Position numbers and translations under genes: made by a program. A stretch of DNA of 64,000 nucleotides. Source: JAQVEM01 sp964601205. Lineage in GTDB: Bacteria > Actinomycetota > Humimicrobiia > Humimicrobiales > Humimicrobiaceae. Positions within the stretch are counted from its first letter, which is position 1; each line of letters opens with the position of its first letter. Location of the stretch: contig CAZRML010000007.1 in NCBI GenBank assembly GCA_964601205.1, positions 1-64,000 of the forward strand, given 5' to 3'. A model generated the notes under the pieces. The model was not told the DNA's origin. It did no database searches and saw only the letters and a program-made list of their open reading frames with translations. Positions 37,137 to 45,713 of this stretch are shown piece by piece.

Positions 37137-39025
37137 GCGATATTCTTGCAGTTAGTAAAAAGATAAAAAAAATCAATCAGGAGCCGGGGGAAATAAAAGA
37201 ATTTTTAAAAATAGTTCCCGGCAAGCCCGGGGTATATATTTTTAAAGATTACAGCGGAAATATTATCTATATCGGCAAGGCGAAAAATCTTTACAAAAGA
37301 GTTAGAAGTTATTTCCAGAATAAGAAAAAATATATTTCATATTCAAAACCCGCGGATTTTATAGATAGGATTGCGTCTGTGGATTATCTGGTGACCGATA
37401 ATGAAACCGAAGCGTTAATACTTGAAAGTACCCTCATCAAGAAAAATAAACCAAAATATAATATAGATTTAAAAGACGATAAGTCATATCCTTTTATTGC
37501 GGTGACCGTAAATGAAGATTTTCCGAGAGTTTTTGTGACCAGAGACAGAAGTATTGAAGATGCGAAATATTTTGGTCCTTATACTGATGTACATGCTGTC
37601 AGAAAAACTATTGAATATCTGAGAAAAATTTTTATGATAAGGGACTGTAAAAAAATCATGCCGGATAAACCCTGCCTTAGTTATTACATTAAGTTATGCT
37701 CCGCTCCATGCATTGGAAATATTAAGCAGGAAGAATATGGTAAGAATATTGAGCTTATAGTTTTATTTTTAAAGGGGAAAAATAATGCTGTCATTGATAA
37801 ACTCAACCAGGAAATGGAGGAATATTCCAGCAATAAAGAATTTGAAAAGGCAGCAGATACAAGAGATAAGATAGAAGCTCTGAGAAAGCTGTCCAGCAGT
37901 CAGAAAATTTTTTATGCAGGCGGGAATAAATGGGATTTTATTACCACTGCCGGGGACCGGAAAAACTCGGTTGTAAGTTTATTCACCTATAGAGAGGGCA
38001 AACTGGTACTGGTAAATAATTTTACTATTGATAACACCGGATATCTTGATGAGAAAGAGATTCTATCTGCTTTTATAAGGGATTACTATATTTGCCTTGA
38101 CGATATACCCGAGAAAATTTTCTGCCAGGAAGAGATAGAAAACCCTGAATTAATGGCGCGATGGCTGGGCGGGAAAGCAGGCAGGAAGATTGAGATTCTG
38201 GTTCCAAAAATTGGAGATAAAAAGAGGATAATAGAGATGGGGTTAAAAAATTCAATCTTATATCTTGAGAAAAAAAAGTTTGAGAAGGAAAGAAATCAGA
38301 ATAAAATTTATGAAGAGTCAGTAAATTTAAAAAAATTACTGGGTCTGATAAATATTCCATCCAGGATAGAATGTTATGACATTTCTAATTTAAAAGATTC
38401 ATTTCCCGTAGGCTCAATGTCAGTGGCTGTATATGGCAGGATTATAAACAGTAGTTTCAGACATTTTAAAATAAGGACCGTCAGGGAGCAGGATGATTGC
38501 AGGATGATTGGTGAGATAATGACCAGGAGATTAAAATATATTCAAAATAGCAGAAAAAGAGATAAAAAAATAAAAAAAGATGATGTTTTCTATTTAAAAC
38601 CTGATTTGCTGGTAATTGATGGGGGTAAGGCCCAGTACAATACTGTGAAGAATATACTAAGCAGAGAGCATATAGATAATATTGATCTAATCAGTATCGC
38701 AAAAAAAGAAGAGGTTATTTTTTGTAATAAATATCCTGACGGGATAAAGCTTAATTTGAGAGAAAGCCATGTTAGAATTCTAATTAAGGTTAGAGATGAA
38801 GCGCACCGCTTTGCTGTAAGGTATCACAGGAAGTTAAGAGAAAAGAATATGTTTAATTCCGTACTGGATGGTATTAAAGGCATAGGAGAAAAAAAGAAAA
38901 GGGCAATTATAGAAAGCGTGGATTCTATGGTAGAGTTAAAAAGCATGACGGCCGGGGATTTGATGAATATAAGAGGAGTTGGTTGTAAAGATGCAGCAAA
39001 AATATACAGGAATTTGCACAGATAG
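37133..39025 (+). CDS. uvrC: Excinuclease ABC subunit C
   Basis: 630 residues in the usual order. A GIY-YIG nuclease comes first (PGVYIFKDYSGNIIYIGKAKNLYKR, about 30-110). A UVR motif follows (about 220-255, NKEFEKAADTRDKIEAL). Then an RNase-H-like second nuclease (about 380-545, ECYDISNLKDSFPVGSM and LLVIDGGKAQYN), and a tandem helix-hairpin-helix at the end. It makes both cuts around the lesion held by UvrB. The ATG overlaps the uvrA stop. Confidence 0.97.
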   Translation: MSDILAVSKKIKKINQEPGEIKEFLKIVPGKPGVYIFKDYSGNIIYIGKAKNLYKRVRSYFQNKKKYISYSKPADFIDRIASVDYLVTDNETEALILESTLIKKNKPKYNIDLKDDKSYPFIAVTVNEDFPRVFVTRDRSIEDAKYFGPYTDVHAVRKTIEYLRKIFMIRDCKKIMPDKPCLSYYIKLCSAPCIGNIKQEEYGKNIELIVLFLKGKNNAVIDKLNQEMEEYSSNKEFEKAADTRDKIEALRKLSSSQKIFYAGGNKWDFITTAGDRKNSVVSLFTYREGKLVLVNNFTIDNTGYLDEKEILSAFIRDYYICLDDIPEKIFCQEEIENPELMARWLGGKAGRKIEILVPKIGDKKRIIEMGLKNSILYLEKKKFEKERNQNKIYEESVNLKKLLGLINIPSRIECYDISNLKDSFPVGSMSVAVYGRIINSSFRHFKIRTVREQDDCRMIGEIMTRRLKYIQNSRKRDKKIKKDDVFYLKPDLLVIDGGKAQYNTVKNILSREHIDNIDLISIAKKEEVIFCNKYPDGIKLNLRESHVRILIKVRDEAHRFAVRYHRKLREKNMFNSVLDGIKGIGEKKKRAIIESVDSMVELKSMTAGDLMNIRGVGCKDAAKIYRNLHR

Positions 39026-39031
39026 GAGCAG

Positions 39032-39415
39032 GTGGTTTATTTGTTAAGATGGATTCTTGACTGGGCCATACTTACTTTTTCTATTGCGGTTGCATCGTAT
39101 TTTTTACCTTTTATTTATATCTCGGGGGACACCACCTGGGAAAGGATTAAAATTGCATTTTTAGCCGGGTTGCTTCTTGGTTTATTCAATTTACTTGTAA
39201 AACCCATTGTTAAAATCTTTTCTCTTCCCATAAACATTTTGACTCTGGGGCTTTTTAATATTATTATAAATGCCGGTATGCTCTGGATTGTAGATTTAAT
39301 TATTAAAGGGCTGGAAATAGAAGGATTCTGGGGGTATGTGTGGGCCTCTCTTGTTATTAGTATAATAAGCATAATTATTTCGAAAATAGTATTTTATAGA
39401 GAAAAAAAGGAGTAA
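39032..39415 (+). CDS. Phage holin family (small four-helix membrane protein)
   Basis: 127 residues with four hydrophobic helices (about 4-24, 38-60, 64-85 and 95-120) and the loop NLLVKPIVKIFSLPINILTLGL, which is typical of the phage_holin_4_2 / YvlD family. The family name is misleading: these are chromosomal membrane proteins of unknown role, not phage lysis genes. It sits between uvrC and rapZ, six and 27 bases from each, so it is co-transcribed. Two starts are possible: GTG 39032 close to AGGAG (39024-39028), or TTG 39041 at better spacing. Confidence 0.8.
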   Translation: MVYLLRWILDWAILTFSIAVASYFLPFIYISGDTTWERIKIAFLAGLLLGLFNLLVKPIVKIFSLPINILTLGLFNIIINAGMLWIVDLIIKGLEIEGFWGYVWASLVISIISIIISKIVFYREKKE

Positions 39416-39442
39416 AAAGTTTAAAATAAATAATGGTTTAAT

Positions 39443-40339
39443 ATGATTTTACAGGAAGAAAAAATAAAAGATAAAATTAATATTGTTATAATCACAGGGC
39501 TGTCGGGAGCAGGAAAAACAGAAGCCCTTAAATATTTTGAAGATGCGGGTTATTATTGCATAGATAATCTGCCGGCTAATCTTTTATTAAAACTTATTGA
39601 GTATTTTTCTGTTGAAAATAAGAATATTAAAAGTATAGCTTTTGCAATAGATTTAAGAAGCAGTTATTTTTTTGAAGAAATTTATAAAACGCTGGATGAA
39701 CTTGATAAAAGAAAGGTAATGTACAGAATTTTATTCCTGGAAGCTTCAAAGAGCGCAATAATAAAGAGGTATTCGCTGACCAGAAGGAAACATCCACTGG
39801 TTGAGGACGGCAATCTTTCAGCTGGTATTGAAAAGGAAATTGAGAAGATGAGCAGGTTAAGGGAGACGGCTGATGTTGTTATTGATACTTCTCTTTTAAA
39901 TTCAAAGGAACTGAGGATAACCATAACAGACCTCATGATGAGCGATATGGAAAAAGGCAGGCTAATGCAAATAACCGTAAACTCTTTTGGTTATAAATAC
40001 GGTGTTCCTGAGAATATGGATATTGTTATGGATGTAAGATTTCTTCCCAATCCATTTTACAATAAGGATCTGAAGGACCTTGACGGGAAGGATGAAAGAG
40101 TTATTGATTATGTCCTCTGTAGAGATGAGACGAAAAAATTTTTGAGTATCTTTGAAAAATTACTGGATTTTTTGATACCCAACTATATAGCCGAGGGCAA
40201 AAGTTATCTGGGAATAGCCATAGGCTGCACAGGGGGCAGGCACAGGTCGGTGGTTATATCGGATGAATTACACGGGTATTTAAAATTAAGGGGTTACTCT
40301 GTAAAATTATACCACAGAGATATTGATAAAAAGGGGTAG
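39443..40339 (+). CDS. rapZ: RNase adapter / nucleotide-binding protein RapZ (YvcJ)
   Basis: 298 residues. The Walker A loop GLSGAGKTEALK is near the N-terminus and YYCIDNLPANLL follows. The C-terminal domain has the conserved HPLVEDG and IGCTGGRHRSVVISDEL. RapZ/YvcJ proteins bind GTP or ATP. In enterobacteria RapZ targets the GlmZ small RNA to RNase E to control amino-sugar synthesis, while the Gram-positive role is less clear. In Actinobacteria and Firmicutes rapZ is normally followed by yvcK and whiA. Here the next gene is gapA, after a 210-base gap with no open frame. Confidence 0.93.
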   Translation: MILQEEKIKDKINIVIITGLSGAGKTEALKYFEDAGYYCIDNLPANLLLKLIEYFSVENKNIKSIAFAIDLRSSYFFEEIYKTLDELDKRKVMYRILFLEASKSAIIKRYSLTRRKHPLVEDGNLSAGIEKEIEKMSRLRETADVVIDTSLLNSKELRITITDLMMSDMEKGRLMQITVNSFGYKYGVPENMDIVMDVRFLPNPFYNKDLKDLDGKDERVIDYVLCRDETKKFLSIFEKLLDFLIPNYIAEGKSYLGIAIGCTGGRHRSVVISDELHGYLKLRGYSVKLYHRDIDKKG

Positions 40340-40549
40340 GCAGCTTCTACGTGGTGATTAAAAATTCATAATCCTGTATTAAAAAAGCGGGCGTTTGTGC
40401 CGATTACTTTTTTATAAATTTCCTTTAATGATTTAAATAAATTTGTTAAAATTACACGGTTTATATTTATATGAAAATGTTTTATAGTTGTATAAATAAA
40501 AAATTAGTGGCCTGGCTAAATATAAAACTTTTAGAAAAAGGAGGATAAG

Positions 40550-41563
40550 GTGGCTATAAAAGTAGGAATTAATGGTTTTGGAAGAATAGGAAGGCAATTT
40601 TTAAGGGCAAAACTTAAATATGACAGGGACGGCAATGTTGATATAGTAAGCATTAATGATCTGTATGAACCAAAAATTCTTGCGCATCTTCTAAAATATG
40701 ACTCGGTATACGGTGTTCTTGATAATGAAGTTAAAGCGGGAGACGATTATATAGAAATTGACGGGGAAAAGATAAAAATAACTTCATTGAAAGACCCTGC
40801 AGAGCTGCCCTGGGGTGAGATGGATGTTGATGTTGTTTTAGAATCTACAGGAATATTCAGGGATAGGGAAGGTGCAGGCAAACACCTGGCTGCAGGAGCA
40901 AAAAAAGTAATTATATCAGCGCCTGCTAAAGGGGATGGTGCAGATATAACAATGGTACTGGGTGTTAACCATGAAAGTTATAATAAAGATAAACACAAAA
41001 TAATCTCAAACGCCTCGTGTACCACCAATGCACTGGCACCTGCCTGCAAAGTTCTCAATGATAACTTTATTATAAAAAGCGGTATTATGACTACGGTACA
41101 TGCTTATACCAATGACCAGAAAATCCTTGACCTTCCTCACAAAGATTTGAGAAGAGCAAGGGCAGCAGCATTATCAGCAATACCTACAAGTACAGGTGCA
41201 GCAAGTGCAATTGGTCTGGTGATACCGGAACTAAATGGCAAGATGGATGGTCTCGCAATAAGAATTCCTGTACCGGTGGGTTCACTTGTGGATCTTACTG
41301 TAGAAGTTGAAAAGGACTGCTCGGTAGATGATATAAAAAATGCTTTTAAAGAAGCATCGCTGCAGCCCGGATTTAAAGGAATTTTAAAATACTGTGAAGA
41401 CCCGATAGTGTCAGTAGATGTTGTTGGAGATTCTCATTCATCCATTTTTGATTCATTGTATACAATCAAGAAGGGCAATCTGGCAAAAGTACTGGCATGG
41501 TATGATAATGAATGGGGCTATTCAAGCAGGCTTTATGATCTGGTAAACTATATTATGAAATAA
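40550..41563 (+). CDS. gapA: Glyceraldehyde-3-phosphate dehydrogenase
   Basis: 337 residues. The NAD-binding start KVGINGFGRIGR is followed by the catalytic Cys in SNASCTTNALAP, HAYTNDQKILD, and RAAALSAIPTSTGAA with the phosphate sites. The ending WYDNEWGYSSRL is typical. It oxidises glyceraldehyde 3-phosphate to 1,3-bisphosphoglycerate with NAD+. The start is GTG behind AGGAGG (40539-40546 region), the strongest ribosome site nearby. It heads the gapA-pgk-tpiA-gpmI-secG run. Confidence 0.97.
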   Translation: MAIKVGINGFGRIGRQFLRAKLKYDRDGNVDIVSINDLYEPKILAHLLKYDSVYGVLDNEVKAGDDYIEIDGEKIKITSLKDPAELPWGEMDVDVVLESTGIFRDREGAGKHLAAGAKKVIISAPAKGDGADITMVLGVNHESYNKDKHKIISNASCTTNALAPACKVLNDNFIIKSGIMTTVHAYTNDQKILDLPHKDLRRARAAALSAIPTSTGAASAIGLVIPELNGKMDGLAIRIPVPVGSLVDLTVEVEKDCSVDDIKNAFKEASLQPGFKGILKYCEDPIVSVDVVGDSHSSIFDSLYTIKKGNLAKVLAWYDNEWGYSSRLYDLVNYIMK

Positions 41564-41586
41564 ACAAAATATTGAATTTAAATAAT

Positions 41587-41620
41587 AAATAACCGGGGCA
41601 TTTAAAAACCCCGGTTATTT
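41587..41620 (+). promoter_or_regulatory. Perfect 12-bp hairpin between gapA and pgk
   Basis: Arms 41587-41598 and 41609-41620 are exactly complementary around a 10-base loop and rich in C/G at the tip. Only a short T-stretch follows before the pgk ribosome site, so I read it as an mRNA processing or stabilising element, or a weak terminator that lets gapA be expressed above pgk. Confidence 0.6.
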
Positions 41621-41633
41621 ACAGGATAAGGTT

Positions 41634-42836
41634 ATGGTGGTAAGAATGTTTAGCAAAAAGACAGTGGAGGACATTGAAGTCAGAAATAAAAAAGTACTTG
41701 TAAGGGTTGATTACAATGTCCCACTTGATAGTGAGATGAATATCACTGATGATACCAGGATAAAACTGTCACTGCCGACAATTAACTATCTCTTGGAAAA
41801 GAATTCAAAGATTATTTTAATGTCACATCTTGGAAGGCCAAAGGGAGTTGTTGAAGATAAATTCAGGCTGGGCCCTGCAGCAAGGAGACTGGGTGAACTC
41901 ACAGGGAAAAAAGTCAGGAAATTTGATGAGATTTATTCTGTAGAAATAAAAGATTATATTGATAATAAAATGAATTATGGCGAAATGGTGATGCTGGAAA
42001 ATCTCAGATTTGACCCTGGTGAAAAAGCAAATGACAGTATATTTGCAAAATCTCTTGCCTCACTGGCCGATGTTTATGTTAACGATGCGTTTGGAGCGGC
42101 GCACAGGGCACATGCATCGGTGGAAGGAGTAACCAGGTATATTCCTGCAGTAGCAGGTTTTTTAATGAAGAGAGAAGTTGAAGTTCTTACTTCTCTTCTT
42201 GAATCTCCAGGAAGACCTTTTTTAACTATTTTGGGTGGAAGTAAAGTTTCAGATAAAATAAAAGTTATAGAGAATTTACTTGGAAAAGTTGATACACTTG
42301 TACTTGGTGGAGGTATGAGTTACACTTTTTTGAAAGCAAAAGGATATGAAATAGGTAAATCAATTTGCGAGGACGACCGGATAAAATTTGCGCAGGACAT
42401 GATTTCACTTGCTGAAGAAAATAATGTTGATTTAATATTGCCTGTAGATATCGTTGTTGCAAAGGAGTTTGATAGTGACTCTGAAAAGAAACTTGTTTCC
42501 GTTCAGTCCATGCCGGTAGACTGGATGGGTATGGATATAGGAGAAAAAAGTGTTGAGATATTCAAAGAAAAAATATCAGGTGCAAAGACGATATTCTGGA
42601 ATGGTCCGGTAGGCGTTTTTGAATGGGAGAGGTTTGCCAGTGGAACCAGAAATATAGCAAATCTCATTGCTGAAAGTAATGCTGTTACTGTGGCAGGTGG
42701 AGGAGATACGCTTGCTGCACTGAGAAAATACAATATTGCCTCAAAATTTTCCCATGTCTCGAGTGGTGGGGGTGCCTCTATGGAACTTCTCGAGGGCAAA
42801 GAGTTACCCGGCCTTGCTTCTCTTCTGGATGTTTAA
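41634..42836 (+). CDS. pgk: Phosphoglycerate kinase
   Basis: 400 residues. Recognisable are RVDYNVPLD at the N-terminus, LMSHLGRPKG, ENLRFDPGEK, the hinge region VYVNDAFGAAHRAHAS, GGSKVSDKI and the nucleotide loop GGGDTLAAL near the C-terminus. It transfers phosphate from 1,3-bisphosphoglycerate to ADP. ATG 41634 follows AGGATAAGG, though an in-frame ATG at 41646 behind GGTGG is also possible. A hairpin separates it from gapA. Confidence 0.97.
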   Translation: MVVRMFSKKTVEDIEVRNKKVLVRVDYNVPLDSEMNITDDTRIKLSLPTINYLLEKNSKIILMSHLGRPKGVVEDKFRLGPAARRLGELTGKKVRKFDEIYSVEIKDYIDNKMNYGEMVMLENLRFDPGEKANDSIFAKSLASLADVYVNDAFGAAHRAHASVEGVTRYIPAVAGFLMKREVEVLTSLLESPGRPFLTILGGSKVSDKIKVIENLLGKVDTLVLGGGMSYTFLKAKGYEIGKSICEDDRIKFAQDMISLAEENNVDLILPVDIVVAKEFDSDSEKKLVSVQSMPVDWMGMDIGEKSVEIFKEKISGAKTIFWNGPVGVFEWERFASGTRNIANLIAESNAVTVAGGGDTLAALRKYNIASKFSHVSSGGGASMELLEGKELPGLASLLDV

Positions 42837-42902
42837 TAGTTAGTAAGCAATTTTAATTTATAAATAAGCTAAATGATAAATTAACGTGAAAGGAATTATA
42901 TT

Positions 42903-43658
42903 ATGAGGAAGCCTTTTATATCTGGAAACTGGAAGATGAATATGACCCATATCCAGGCTGTGAATTTTATGCAGGACCTCGGGTATAAATATAAGAATAA
43001 AAATAATTGTGAGGTTGCAGTTTGCCCTCCTTTTACAGCATTGAGGAGTGTAAAAACTATAATTGAATCAGATAATCTTGATATAAAACTCGGGGCACAG
43101 AACATGCATTATGAATCTTATGGTGCATTTACTGGAGAAATTTCACCTGAGATGTTAAAACCTCTGGGCATTGAGTATGTAATACTCGGGCATAGCGAGA
43201 GGAGGCAGTATTTTTATGAAACAAATGAGATAATCAATAAAAAGATAAATGCTGCTTTTAAAAATAGCCTGAAGCCTATTATATGTGTGGGTGAAACACT
43301 GGAAATAAGGGAAAGCGGTAAAGCTGAGGATTTTGTAGTGAGCCAGTTAGAAGAGTGCCTTAAGGGTATTGACAATGAAGATGTAATAAAAATTACACTG
43401 GCATATGAACCAATATGGGCCATAGGAACAGGTAAGACTGCAACAGCCGGTGATGCAAATAGTATGTGTATGTCTATAAGGGGAAAAATAAAAGAGTTAT
43501 ACAACCAGAGAATTTCTGAAACCATAAGGGTTTTATATGGTGGAAGCGTCAAGCCGTCTAATATATCGGAACTTATGAGTATGTCGGATATTGATGGAGC
43601 GCTGGTTGGTGGCGCAAGTTTAAAAGTTAATGATTTTACGGCAATAATTAATTATTAA
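42903..43658 (+). CDS. tpiA: Triosephosphate isomerase
   Basis: 251 residues, a complete barrel. It carries FISGNWKMN at the N-terminus (the Lys of the active site), the catalytic His in ILGHSERRQYF, and the catalytic Glu in AYEPIWAIGTGKTA. YGGSVKPSN and GALVGGASL bind the phosphate. It interconverts dihydroxyacetone phosphate and glyceraldehyde 3-phosphate. A 66-base gap follows pgk. Confidence 0.97.
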   Translation: MRKPFISGNWKMNMTHIQAVNFMQDLGYKYKNKNNCEVAVCPPFTALRSVKTIIESDNLDIKLGAQNMHYESYGAFTGEISPEMLKPLGIEYVILGHSERRQYFYETNEIINKKINAAFKNSLKPIICVGETLEIRESGKAEDFVVSQLEECLKGIDNEDVIKITLAYEPIWAIGTGKTATAGDANSMCMSIRGKIKELYNQRISETIRVLYGGSVKPSNISELMSMSDIDGALVGGASLKVNDFTAIINY

Positions 43659-43680
43659 TGTTTTGTTGAAAGAAGATTTA

Positions 43681-45237
43681 ATGAAAGATGGATACAGAGT
43701 TTTTAAACAGGTATGTCTGATAATACTGGATGGCTGGGGCATATCAGAGGAAGTTACAGGTAATGCTGTTAAGAAGGCCAGAACTCCAAATATGGACAGT
43801 TATTACAGGGCATACCCTCATGTAAAATTAAAGCCATCAGGGGAAGCAGTTGGTCTTCCCGAAGGACAGATGGGCAATTCAGAAGTGGGTCATCTTAATA
43901 TTGGAGCAGGAAGAGTTGTATATCAGGAATTTACCAGGATAAATAGAGAAATTAAAAATGGGAATTTTTATAAGAATAAAGTGATGCTTAATGCGATTAA
44001 TAATGTGAAAGAAAAAGATAGCAGCCTCCATCTGATGGGGCTGGTATCAGATGGCGGGGTACACAGTCATATAAATCATCTTAAGGCACTGGTTGAACTT
44101 GCAGAAATAAACGGGGTAAAGAACCTTTTTATACATACTTTTCTTGATGGAAGAGATGTATCCCCGAGAAGTGCCATACCTTATTTAAATGAAGTGGATG
44201 ACTATCTAAAGAAGAAAGGCATAGGGCAGATTGCAACAGTCAGCGGGAGATATTATGGTATGGATAGGGATAACAGATGGGAAAGAACCAAAAAAAGCTA
44301 TGACGCCATTGTATATAGAGAGGGTTTAAAATTTAATACTGCTGCAGAGGTTGTTGAATCATCTTATAGGAATAATATAGATGATGAGTTTGTGATACCG
44401 GCTGTAGTGAATTGCAGGGATGAGGAGAGGGCAAAAGTTAATTCAGGGGATTCTGTGATATTTTTTAATTTCAGGCCCGATAGGGCACGCCAGCTTACCA
44501 GGGCTCTGATAAGCGGTGGGGAATTTGATAAATTTGACCGGGGGAGCAGACTGCCGGAAGTATACTTTGTATGTATGACTCAATATGATAAAGAGTTTAA
44601 TGTCCCCATTGCTTTTCCGCCGGCAAAAATAGTTAATACTCTGGGAGAGGTTATATCAAAAAATAAATTGAAACAGCTGAGGATTGCTGAAACCGAAAAG
44701 TATGCCCATGTAACCTTCTTTTTCAACGGGGGGATTGAGAAGCCATACAAGGGTGAGGAAAGGATACTTATACCGTCACCTAAAGTTGCGACTTATGACC
44801 TGAAGCCTGAAATGAGTGCATATGAAATTGCTGATACTGTAATAAATGAAATTAAGTTAAAAAAATATGATGTTATTATATTAAATTTTGCAAATCCTGA
44901 TATGGTTGGGCATACAGGTGATTTTAAGGCCGCTGTGAAAGCGGTTGAAACAGTTGATGAATGTGCTGGCAGGGTGGTTTCAGAGCTAAAAAGGAATGAT
45001 GGCCTTGCCATAATAACGGCAGACCACGGGAATGCGGAAGAAATGCTTGATACTAAAACTATGAAAGTTATAACGGCTCATTCTAAATCACCGGTACCAT
45101 TTATTATCTGTGATTCCAAAATACAATTAAAAAAAGATGATGGAAGTTTTAAGTTAAGCGATATTGCGCCCACGATACTGGATGTTTTAAACATAGAGAA
45201 GCCAGTTGAAATGACAGGCAGGTCTCTTGTATCTTAA
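43681..45237 (+). CDS. gpmI: 2,3-bisphosphoglycerate-independent phosphoglycerate mutase
   Basis: About 518 residues of the alkaline-phosphatase-like family. LIILDGWG supplies the first metal aspartate and GNSEVGHLNIGAGRVV the serine nucleophile. FLDGRDVSPRSA and SGRYYGMDRDNRW belong to the transferase insert. NFANPDMVGHTGD and TADHGNAEEM hold the remaining metal ligands. It converts 3- to 2-phosphoglycerate and needs Mn2+. Two in-frame TTG codons at 43663 and 43666 could extend it by six residues; I prefer the ATG at 43681 because the family begins close to that point. No enolase gene is in the window. Confidence 0.95.
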   Translation: MKDGYRVFKQVCLIILDGWGISEEVTGNAVKKARTPNMDSYYRAYPHVKLKPSGEAVGLPEGQMGNSEVGHLNIGAGRVVYQEFTRINREIKNGNFYKNKVMLNAINNVKEKDSSLHLMGLVSDGGVHSHINHLKALVELAEINGVKNLFIHTFLDGRDVSPRSAIPYLNEVDDYLKKKGIGQIATVSGRYYGMDRDNRWERTKKSYDAIVYREGLKFNTAAEVVESSYRNNIDDEFVIPAVVNCRDEERAKVNSGDSVIFFNFRPDRARQLTRALISGGEFDKFDRGSRLPEVYFVCMTQYDKEFNVPIAFPPAKIVNTLGEVISKNKLKQLRIAETEKYAHVTFFFNGGIEKPYKGEERILIPSPKVATYDLKPEMSAYEIADTVINEIKLKKYDVIILNFANPDMVGHTGDFKAAVKAVETVDECAGRVVSELKRNDGLAIITADHGNAEEMLDTKTMKVITAHSKSPVPFIICDSKIQLKKDDGSFKLSDIAPTILDVLNIEKPVEMTGRSLVS

Positions 45238-45300
45238 TGAGACATTACATCATTTAGATAATGTTATATTAAATGTAATTTAAGTTATTAATATAAAATG

Positions 45301-45330
45301 TTGTTTTTAGTGCTATTTTTTTGGTAAAAT
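45301..45330 (+). promoter_or_regulatory. Likely promoter for secG
   Basis: TTGTTT (45301-45306) and TAAAAT (45325-45330) are spaced 18 bases apart, 54 bases before the secG start codon. Confidence 0.4.
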
Positions 45331-45383
45331 ATAGTTCTAAAAAAACAGTTGGATAGTTTAATAAATTCTGGAGGATTTAAAGT

Positions 45384-45617
45384 ATGGGTTCTGTTTTAAT
45401 GAATATCTTATATGCCGTGCACATGATTGCCAGTCTGGGGTTGGTCCTTCTTATTCTTTTGCATGCAGGAAGAGGTGGTGGAGTTTCGGGTCTTTTCTCC
45501 GGTATGGCAGAAACTTTTGATGGAGCAGGGATTGTAGAAAAGAATCTTGACCGGCTTACTATTATACTGGGTATAGTTTTTGCGACTACTACGGTAGTTT
45601 TATTTATTCTTTTATAA
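45384..45617 (+). CDS. secG: Preprotein translocase subunit SecG
   Basis: 77 residues with two membrane helices (about 5-24 and 53-76) and the loop LLHAGRGGGVSGLFSGM, which is the family signature. SecG joins SecY and SecE in the plasma-membrane channel and aids protein export. Its place after the glycolytic genes matches the tpiA-secG linkage of many Gram-positive and actinobacterial genomes. An ATG with GGAGG (about 7 bases upstream) supports the start. Confidence 0.93.
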   Translation: MGSVLMNILYAVHMIASLGLVLLILLHAGRGGGVSGLFSGMAETFDGAGIVEKNLDRLTIILGIVFATTTVVLFILL

Positions 45618-45713
45618 ATTACGGAAGGTGTAGGATTGACAATTTAATTGAAAGGAGGTCCTGGATAATAAAATCCTGCAAGATTAATTATTTTAGAAAA
45701 AAAGGAGGACTTA

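Noticed and set aside
39032..39415. Phage holin as a sign of a prophage
   Set aside because: The family is chromosomal despite its name. The gene lies inside a conserved uvrC-rapZ block with no other phage genes.
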